This document shows positions 8,664 through 15,119 of a stretch of DNA of 32,107 nucleotides, one piece after another. Origin of the DNA: Ignavibacteriae bacterium HGW-Ignavibacteriae-2. Its GTDB lineage: Bacteria > Bacteroidota > Ignavibacteria > Ignavibacteriales > Melioribacteraceae. Each line of letters begins with the position of its first letter. Positions within the stretch are counted from its first letter, which is position 1. Where the stretch lies: positions 57,500 to 89,606 of the forward strand of contig PGYT01000031.1 of the NCBI GenBank assembly GCA_002839805.1, given 5' to 3'. The notes beneath the pieces were generated by a model. The model saw only the letters and a list, made by a program, of their open reading frames with translations. It was not told the DNA's origin and made no database searches. The translations under genes were made by a program, and so were the position numbers.

Positions 8664-10940
8664 ATGAAAACTAAAATACTTGCGTGCTTTTTTTATTTTG
8701 TATCCGCCATAACTCTTACCGCTCAATGGAAGGAGGTTCTGCAGCCGGATGTAAAAGAAATGCAGGATGTATTTTTTATAAATGAAAATACCGGGTGGAT
8801 TGTAGGCGTGGAAGGTTTTGTGCTTTTTACTACCGACGGAGGACTTAACTGGATTCAGAAATCTGTAGGTACAGAAAAAGATCTTGCAAAGGTGTTTTTT
8901 ATTGACGAACAAAACGGATGGATAGGAACGGGGAATAATCTTAATCCTTCCCCTGGCGGTAGTATTCTAAAAACCACGGATGGAGGCGAGACTTGGACGG
9001 AGATAAATTTCGGCTCGCTTAAACCTAATTTCGAATTTACCTACTTAGACGCTTTGCAGTTTCTTGATACACAAACAGGATTTATTGTTGCCGGCAGATA
9101 TAACAATAATTTTATATTAAAAACAGATGACGGCGGTTTAACCTGGTCTATTCGGGATTCACTAATTTCTTTGGGATCACAATATCATCGATGGTCAGAT
9201 ATAAGTTTTTATGATAGTTTCAGGGGTGTTGTTGCGGGTTCGGAAAAAAATAAAATTAAGTACACTCTCGATGGAGGCAATACCTGGACATATTCAACCC
9301 CTATACAGGATGGTTTTTTTAACGATTTAAGAAAAGTTATATGGGTTAACGAGTCTACAGTTTTGCTTATAGGCGAAGGAAATGAATTTTGGAGTATTGC
9401 AACCCCTGTATACAGATCAAAAGATAATGGACAAAATTGGGAGGTACTTACAGAGAAACCTGCGAAAAGTTATAACCGTGTAAAAGACGCGTATAAAAGA
9501 GATGGACAAAATATTGTGGCTGTCGGTTCAAACGGATTTTCACAAGCGTTTGTATATAAATCAACCGATGGAGGAACAACTTGGAAAACACGTACCGCTG
9601 ATTTTGCCTATTCCATCAAAGCAGTATCGGGATATAATGATAAACTTTGCGCAATTGGCAACAGTGGACATATAATAATTTCGAGCGACTTAGGGGAAAC
9701 CTGGAAAATTATTAAAATAAATCCGATTTCCAGTATTCAAACAATTCAATTTATTGATGATGTGGCTTTTGCAGTAACAAGAAACAGTGATCTTATGTTT
9801 AATAAAAACAATGGTTACGCGGAATGGCAATATTTTAGTTATGCAAATTCTCCTTCAACAATAGCAATGCAGTTTTTGGATTCACAAACAGGTTTTGTGC
9901 TTAAAGATAACAAACATATTAGCAAAACAACTGATGGCGGATTAACTTGGACAAACAAGCTGTTATATAATCTGTTCAACGCGCGCAATAAAGGCTGCGA
10001 TATAGTGTTTCCAAGTGCCCAGGTTGGTTATGCTTTAATGAGTCTGGACGAATATACAGACTACTATTTATATAAAACCACTAATGGAGGAGACTCATGG
10101 CTTCCGGCAAAGTACTTTAGTGGTCCCGAATCCATTTCCGGCGGCTTAGTGTTTTTTGATGAATTGAATGGGTTCATTTTCGGTCCTAATACATGGGTTG
10201 TAAAAACAGAAGATGGTGGAAAAAACTGGACTGTAATAACATTGCCGGATGTGCTGGAAAGTCATAAAAAAAGAGATTTTAAAGATTTAACAAAAGTTGA
10301 TGATAATATTGCATGGGCCGTTGGAGATGGACTTCTGTATAAAACTTCCGATAAAGGAAACAACTGGGAAATTGTAAACCACAACATTTCAGAAATTGAT
10401 TCTTCTTTTTATTCAGTCTCTTTCTACAATAACTTAGAGGGTTATATCGCTTGTTATAACGGGGTTATACTTAAAACTACAGACGCGGGTACTAGTTGGA
10501 CCAAAGATGAAACTTATAAAAATAAATATTACTTATACAGCATGGACATTAACAGCGATGGTAAAGTTTTTATCGGCACCAGCAACGGACATATAATTGG
10601 CTGGGATGTTACTGTTGATGTTGAAGAAAGTGTTCCGGCAAATCAGCCAAAAGATTTTAGGCTTTCGCAAAATTATCCGAATCCATTTAATCCTGCAACA
10701 GTTATCGAATACTCTATTCCATCGGTCCCAACAAATCAAAATGACGGGCCAGGAAATTTAGTGATATTAAAGATCTATGATATGCTGGGGCGGGAAGTCT
10801 CTACGCTTGTTAATCAATTTCAAAAACCCGGCAGCTATAAAGTAAACTTTAATGCCGGGGGTTTAAGCAGCGGTACGTATTTCTATAAATTAACTTATGG
10901 CCATTTCGTTTACACTAATAAAATGCTTTATCTCAAATAA
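8664..10940 (+). CDS. Secreted YCF48/Asp-box propeller protein with T9SS sorting domain, module A
   Basis: Predicted T9SS-exported surface protein of 758 residues. Residues 1-21 are a signal peptide (ends in LTAQ). About 25-640 carry 13 (T/S)xDGGxTW-like Asp-box motifs, the eighth being degenerate (NKNNGYAEW). About 662-758 is a type A T9SS C-terminal domain (QNYPNPFNPATVIEY, then GSYKVNFNAGGLSSGTYFY, KMLYLK). The ATG at 8664 is preferred over an upstream in-frame ATG at 8640 because AAAGGAAA (8652-8659) sits at the right distance and the signal peptide starts there. It lies 13 nt after the DUF6850 stop, so it is probably cotranscribed with module A. It has the same organisation as the proteins at 394 and 20714 but no FN3 domain. 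The ligand is unknown; a surface adhesive or binding role is inferred. Confidence 0.88.
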   Translation: MKTKILACFFYFVSAITLTAQWKEVLQPDVKEMQDVFFINENTGWIVGVEGFVLFTTDGGLNWIQKSVGTEKDLAKVFFIDEQNGWIGTGNNLNPSPGGSILKTTDGGETWTEINFGSLKPNFEFTYLDALQFLDTQTGFIVAGRYNNNFILKTDDGGLTWSIRDSLISLGSQYHRWSDISFYDSFRGVVAGSEKNKIKYTLDGGNTWTYSTPIQDGFFNDLRKVIWVNESTVLLIGEGNEFWSIATPVYRSKDNGQNWEVLTEKPAKSYNRVKDAYKRDGQNIVAVGSNGFSQAFVYKSTDGGTTWKTRTADFAYSIKAVSGYNDKLCAIGNSGHIIISSDLGETWKIIKINPISSIQTIQFIDDVAFAVTRNSDLMFNKNNGYAEWQYFSYANSPSTIAMQFLDSQTGFVLKDNKHISKTTDGGLTWTNKLLYNLFNARNKGCDIVFPSAQVGYALMSLDEYTDYYLYKTTNGGDSWLPAKYFSGPESISGGLVFFDELNGFIFGPNTWVVKTEDGGKNWTVITLPDVLESHKKRDFKDLTKVDDNIAWAVGDGLLYKTSDKGNNWEIVNHNISEIDSSFYSVSFYNNLEGYIACYNGVILKTTDAGTSWTKDETYKNKYYLYSMDINSDGKVFIGTSNGHIIGWDVTVDVEESVPANQPKDFRLSQNYPNPFNPATVIEYSIPSVPTNQNDGPGNLVILKIYDMLGREVSTLVNQFQKPGSYKVNFNAGGLSSGTYFYKLTYGHFVYTNKMLYLK

Positions 10941-10946
10941 TATATT

Positions 10947-10951
10947 AAGGA
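10947..10951 (+). promoter_or_regulatory. Ribosome binding site supporting a TTG start
   Basis: AAGGA lies 8 nt before the TTG at 10960. This supports a non-ATG start for the C25 peptidase and argues against the in-frame ATG at 10897, which lies inside the upstream gene and would put a poor sequence before the signal peptide. Confidence 0.55.
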
Positions 10952-10959
10952 TAACAATC

Positions 10960-13167
10960 TTGAATAAAAAATATATCAATTCGTTTTTTCTGTTTGTTTT
11001 GATCCTGATTTTAAATGGATCTAATTTTGGTGAAAATATCCGTTCCTTTGCCGTTATAATAGATCAGCAGACTTATAACAAAACGCAAGATGCCGTTAAA
11101 GCTTATGCTGAGGCGCTAAATAAAGACGGGTTAAAAACTGAGCTAATTGTAAATGATTGGAAAAATCCGGATCAGGTAAAAGCTGAGATTATTAAACTAT
11201 ATAATTCCGGAGTTAATCTTGAAGGTGTTGTATTTGTAGGGGATATTCCAATTCCAATGATACGCAACGCTCAGCATCTTACATCGGCATTTAAAATGGA
11301 TGAGGACAAATACGATAGATTCAAATCCTCAATTTCATCGGACAGATTCTATGATGACTTCGATTTACAATTCGAATTTCAAGGTCAAGATTCAAACCAT
11401 ACATTATGTTTTTATTATACGTTAACTTCGGAATCCCCACAAAAAGTTGAGCGTGAAATTTACAGCGGAAGAATTAAAGCGCCTGTTTCCGATGAAAGTA
11501 AGTATCAAATGATTAGTAAATATCTATATAAGGCCGCTAAAACAAAATCCGAAAAAAATAAAATTGATAATGCATTTGTTTTTACAGGACATGGATATTA
11601 TAGTGAATCTTTAACTGCGTGGACGGACGAGCACGTATCCCTTAGAGAACAATTTCCTCAGCTTTTCATTCCCGGGGGCAATCTTGATTTCCTGAACTTT
11701 AATATGAGCAGGGAAATGAAAGAAATTCTTATGATAGAGCTGGAACAAAAAAATCTGGATATTGCCATATTTCATGCTCATGGTCATCCTGAAATTCAAT
11801 ATATACTCGATTATCCCAAAGCACAGTCAATACAATCCAATGTAGAGGAAATAAAAAGATTCCTGAGAAGTAAAGTAAGAGGGGCGCAAAGACGCAAACA
11901 GGATGTTGAGCAAGCAAAAAACTATTATAAAGAGAATTATAATGTGCCCGATATTTGGATGGCCGACGCTTTGAGTGATTCTTCAATTAAAGCGGACTCA
12001 ATTTATGATCATTCGCTGGATATATATTCTGAAGATTTGGATCTGTTTTCACCTCAGGCAAAAGTAGTTATGTTCGACGAATGTTTTAATGGATCTTTTC
12101 ATCAGGAGAATTATATAGCCGGTAAATATATATTCGGAGACGGAAACACTATTGTCGGAATTGCTAACTCTGTAAATTCGCTTCAGGATAAATGGGCAAA
12201 TGAATTCCTTGGACTTTTAAATTATGGCGTGCGATTGGGCAACTGGCATAAATTTACAAATTATCTTGAAAGTCATATTATTGGCGACCCTACCTTCAAG
12301 TTCGAAAATATTTATGACGCTGATGTTGATAACGCATTAACTGATAAAAAGGACAACAGCAATACCTGGAATAAATTTCTTAACAGCTCTTCAGTTCCAC
12401 TTAAATGTTTGGCTATTAGAAAATTATCCAAATTAAATGGTCAGGCTTTTTCAAAAAGTCTGGTGAATTACCTAAAAACAGATCCTTCATTCTTAGTTAG
12501 ACTTGAAGCTTTAACCCGATTAGCAGAATTGAATAATGACGATTTTCGAGAAGTATTGTTAACATCAGTAACCGATCCTTACGAATTAATTAGAAGAAAA
12601 AGTGTCGAATTAATGGGAAAAATAGGTAAAGACGAATATATACCGATAATATTAAAAACCGTTATCAATGATCCAAGCAACAGGGTATCGTTCAACGGAA
12701 GAAACGCTTTGTCGGTTATGAATCACGATAAAACTATTGAATCCGCAAAACAAATTGTAAACAGTATGCCATCATTTGTATCAAAACAACTGCTGATTGA
12801 TAACCTTACCGGATCATTCGAAAGAAATAAAAACTGGCTTTACGACGATATTTTGAAATCTATTCTTAATGACAGTCTTTCATTAAAGAAAAGAATTTCC
12901 GCAGTAAGAACTTTAAGAAATTATAACTTTATAGATGCAGTGCCACGACTGATTGATATTCTGAAAATGGAAAATATTGATGCAGCAATTAAAGTTAATA
13001 TTGTAGAAGCTCTGGGCTGGTTCAATTTTTTCTATAATAAGGACTTCATAATAAACGAACTTGAAAAATTATTGACAGGCAATAATTGCACTTCTGAAAT
13101 GAAAGATGAAATAGTTCAGACAAATTCCAGATTAATACAAGGCGCCAACGTTCCTATTACACCATAA
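10960..13167 (+). CDS. C25 (gingipain-type) cysteine peptidase fused to HEAT repeats
   Basis: Predicted exported cysteine peptidase of 735 residues. From the TTG start it opens with a hydrophobic signal or anchor (about 3-20). A caspase-like C25 fold follows: GVVFVGDIPIPMI, ERE(I)YSGRI, then a histidine cluster IFHAHGH (His272, 274, 276) and the nucleophile region VVMFDECFNGSFH with Cys375, followed by GNTIVGIANS. This His-then-Cys order matches gingipains. About 300-345 is a charged insertion between them. From about 468 to 730 are alpha-helical HEAT-like repeats. There is no T9SS C-terminal domain, unlike the YCF48 proteins. It is much shorter than, and organised differently from, PorU, the C25 sortase of T9SS. 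It is the last gene of module A, 19 nt after the propeller gene. A role in processing surface proteins or substrates is inferred. Confidence 0.8.
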   Translation: MNKKYINSFFLFVLILILNGSNFGENIRSFAVIIDQQTYNKTQDAVKAYAEALNKDGLKTELIVNDWKNPDQVKAEIIKLYNSGVNLEGVVFVGDIPIPMIRNAQHLTSAFKMDEDKYDRFKSSISSDRFYDDFDLQFEFQGQDSNHTLCFYYTLTSESPQKVEREIYSGRIKAPVSDESKYQMISKYLYKAAKTKSEKNKIDNAFVFTGHGYYSESLTAWTDEHVSLREQFPQLFIPGGNLDFLNFNMSREMKEILMIELEQKNLDIAIFHAHGHPEIQYILDYPKAQSIQSNVEEIKRFLRSKVRGAQRRKQDVEQAKNYYKENYNVPDIWMADALSDSSIKADSIYDHSLDIYSEDLDLFSPQAKVVMFDECFNGSFHQENYIAGKYIFGDGNTIVGIANSVNSLQDKWANEFLGLLNYGVRLGNWHKFTNYLESHIIGDPTFKFENIYDADVDNALTDKKDNSNTWNKFLNSSSVPLKCLAIRKLSKLNGQAFSKSLVNYLKTDPSFLVRLEALTRLAELNNDDFREVLLTSVTDPYELIRRKSVELMGKIGKDEYIPIILKTVINDPSNRVSFNGRNALSVMNHDKTIESAKQIVNSMPSFVSKQLLIDNLTGSFERNKNWLYDDILKSILNDSLSLKKRISAVRTLRNYNFIDAVPRLIDILKMENIDAAIKVNIVEALGWFNFFYNKDFIINELEKLLTGNNCTSEMKDEIVQTNSRLIQGANVPITP

Positions 13168-13178
13168 AAATATTAATA

Positions 13179-13207
13179 TAATGGGCCGAATAAAAATCGG
13201 CCCATTA
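13179..13207 (+). terminator. Hairpin terminator ending module A
   Basis: TAATGGGCCGA (13179-13189) and TCGGCCCATTA (13197-13207) form a perfect 11-bp stem with a 7-nt A-rich loop, 11 nt after the peptidase stop. A T-rich but interrupted tract follows. It separates module A from the sigma-factor operon. Confidence 0.75.
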
Positions 13208-13272
13208 CATTCACCTTATTTTCAAAATTTTGTTAAAAGTCCTCAGATTTCCTCATTATTATTTTAATTAAC

Positions 13273-13301
13273 GCATAATTATGCATTTGTTCCCATAATT
13301 A
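13273..13301. promoter_or_regulatory. Palindrome GCATAATTATGC with a 20-bp-phased half-site
   Basis: GCATAATTATGC (13273-13284) is a perfect 12-bp palindrome. Its core CATAATTA (13274-13281) recurs at 13294-13301, exactly 20 bp on, about two helical turns. It lies about 105 bp upstream of the sigma-factor start, where an operator would be expected. The AT-rich background weakens the case. Confidence 0.3.
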
Positions 13302-13310
13302 GAATTCTTT

Positions 13311-13323
13311 GAGAATGAGAATC
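13311..13323. promoter_or_regulatory. Fur-box-like sequence upstream of the ECF sigma factor
   Basis: GAGAATGAGAATC matches 11 of the first 13 positions of the classical Fur box (GATAATGATAATCATTATC), with two GAnAAT hexamers in tandem. The third hexamer is poor (CTAGTT). The site lies about 65 bp before the sigma-factor ATG. Iron control of FecI-type sigma genes is well known, which makes the placement meaningful, but only half of the site is good. Confidence 0.35.
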
Positions 13324-13388
13324 TAGTTATTATTGTTTATTTTTCCGCATTAACTTTATTGGATAAAAGAATCCACCTGTGCGTTTTG

Positions 13389-13937
13389 ATGAATGATGAA
13401 AGAATAGATGAAATAATAGTAAAAATTAAACAGGATGATGAAAACGCATTTCGTGAACTGTTTTTTATTCTCCATCAACCCGTTTATCGTTTTATTTATC
13501 GCATGATAAATGATTCCGAAATTTCCAAAGATCTTACTCAGGATACATTTATAAGATTTTGGAATTCAAGAAAAATATTAGACATATCTCAATCCCCTAC
13601 GGCATACATTTATAAAATCGGCAAAAACCTTACACTTAATCATATCCAGAGAAATGTGAAATTATCTCGGTTAGAGGATATTAAAAAAGTCTCTGATTAT
13701 TCAGTTAATGTTCATCTATATGATGAGTATGACAACAAAGAATTAATAAAAGATCTAAATAATGCTTTGCAGCTTTTGCCTGAAAGATGCAGAATGGTTT
13801 TTGTATTAAGCCGTTTTAATGAAATGAAATATACCGAAATTGCCGAAGTAATGGGTACTTCTTTACAAACTGTTAAAAATCAAATGAATAAAGCCCTGGG
13901 TTTGTTAAGAAAACACCTTGACGTTCATAAGGATTAA
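13389..13937 (+). CDS. ECF RNA polymerase sigma factor (FecI-like)
   Basis: Predicted sigma-70-family extracytoplasmic-function factor of 182 residues, acting on the genes of module B. Region 2 is about 19-55 (FRELFFILHQPVYRFIYRMI, SKDLTQDTFIRFWNSR, with SPTAYIYKIGKNLTLNHI following). Region 4 with its helix-turn-helix is about 125-180 (LPERCRMVFVLSRF, KYTEIAEVMGTSLQTVKNQM). I prefer the ATG at 13389 because the family homology begins at once (NDERIDEIIVKIKQ); an in-frame TTG at 13359 would add ten residues. No strong ribosome site is visible, suggesting low basal translation. It is followed by its FecR anti-sigma after 104 bp. A Fur-like site and a palindrome lie upstream. Confidence 0.9.
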   Translation: MNDERIDEIIVKIKQDDENAFRELFFILHQPVYRFIYRMINDSEISKDLTQDTFIRFWNSRKILDISQSPTAYIYKIGKNLTLNHIQRNVKLSRLEDIKKVSDYSVNVHLYDEYDNKELIKDLNNALQLLPERCRMVFVLSRFNEMKYTEIAEVMGTSLQTVKNQMNKALGLLRKHLDVHKD

Positions 13938-14041
13938 AAATTTAATAGTACTTTTTTCTATTTCCGGTGTATTTATTAAGTATACAATCAACTGGAATTG
14001 TTTAAAATATTTGGTTGTTATAATTAAGCAAGGGAAAGAGA

Positions 14042-15109
14042 ATGACTGAAGAAATATTCGTTAGATATATTAACGACGACCTTAACGATGATGAACGCGA
14101 AGAGTTTGAGCAATGGCTGAATTCCAATTCAGAGAATAAAAAAAGTTTTAACGAGTTTAAAAATTTCTGGATTATATTCGATAAACTGCCCGCCGCCGAT
14201 TTACCCAATACTTTGACCCAATGGGAAGCTATTCAGCGTAAAATATCAGAATCAAGTTCAATTAGTAAAACTAATGTCTCAGATAAAATATTCAATAAAT
14301 CAAAAGGGCACTACGGTCAATATTCGAGTGTAGGGCAATGGATTGTAAAAATAGCGGCTGTATTGATAATTGCATCCCTTGTTGTTCTTGTTGATTATAA
14401 AACTCCCGTTAATAAACCGGATTCCGCACAATTAGTAACTCCAGTTGAAAAAAATGAAATATATACCCGAAAAGTTGCAAAGGGTGAAACGGCCACAGTG
14501 CGTCTTGCAGACGGTTCCTATGTAAAAATAAATTCCGATAGTCAGGTAAAATACCCGCGTTTTTTCGAAGGGGAAGAGCGATTGGTGGAACTTAAAGGAG
14601 AAGCCTTTTTTATTGTTGAATCCAATAAAAACAAACCATTTAAGGTGAAAATCGGGGACATTATCACCGAGGTAGTTGGTACTGAATTTAATATTAAGGC
14701 TAGAGGATCCTGCAGTTATGAGCTTGTTGTAGTTAAGGGGGAAGTAAAAGTTTACAAAGACGCTTCAGTGTCTTCGAATCCGCATAGTGTTAAACGTGGT
14801 GAGATGATTACTTATAATATGACCAGAGGATTTTCAAAACCTAGAAAAGCCGAAAACGATCATCTTACAGCCTGGCTTCAGAATAAAATTTCTTTTAGAA
14901 ATACGAGATTGGAAGAAGTTTTGCAAGAAATTGAAAGGCTTTATGACGTAAATATTAAACTAATGGACTCTGATATTAAAGAAAAACGATTGACCGGTGT
15001 TTTTGAGAAAAAATCTTTAAAAGAAACTTTAAACGCTATATCAATTTCGCTAGATCTAAACATTGTTTATTCGGAACATTCAATTATTGTAGACAAAATA
15101 ACTAGATAG
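14042..15109 (+). CDS. FecR-family anti-sigma factor
   Basis: Inner-membrane anti-sigma regulator of 355 residues that should hold the ECF factor inactive until the STN-type receptor reports substrate. The N-terminal about 60 residues form the cytoplasmic anti-sigma region (FVRYINDDLNDDEREEF, FNEFKNFWIIFDKLP). One transmembrane helix is at about 100-118 (WIVKIAAVLIIASLVVLV). The periplasmic FecR domain is about 140-260 (VRLADGSYVKINSDSQVKYP, LKGEAFFIV, VVGTEFNIKA, VVKGEVKVY). A DUF4974-like C-terminal domain occupies about 280-350 (FRNTRLEEVLQEIERLYDV, LTGVFEKKSLKETL), as is usual in Bacteroidota/FCB FecR proteins. AGGGAAAG sits just before the ATG. The receptor gene starts 10 nt after its stop. 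Confidence 0.93.
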   Translation: MTEEIFVRYINDDLNDDEREEFEQWLNSNSENKKSFNEFKNFWIIFDKLPAADLPNTLTQWEAIQRKISESSSISKTNVSDKIFNKSKGHYGQYSSVGQWIVKIAAVLIIASLVVLVDYKTPVNKPDSAQLVTPVEKNEIYTRKVAKGETATVRLADGSYVKINSDSQVKYPRFFEGEERLVELKGEAFFIVESNKNKPFKVKIGDIITEVVGTEFNIKARGSCSYELVVVKGEVKVYKDASVSSNPHSVKRGEMITYNMTRGFSKPRKAENDHLTAWLQNKISFRNTRLEEVLQEIERLYDVNIKLMDSDIKEKRLTGVFEKKSLKETLNAISISLDLNIVYSEHSIIVDKITR

Positions 15110-15119
15110 AAAACGAATA

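Noticed and set aside
8604-8912. 102-codon open frame on the - strand across the DUF6850/YCF48 junction
   Set aside because: Antisense to two supported genes and no ribosome site; composition fits a shadow frame.
10960-13167. C25 peptidase as the T9SS sortase PorU
   Set aside because: Too short, no PorU-like long N-terminal region, and HEAT repeats in place of the expected C-terminal domain.
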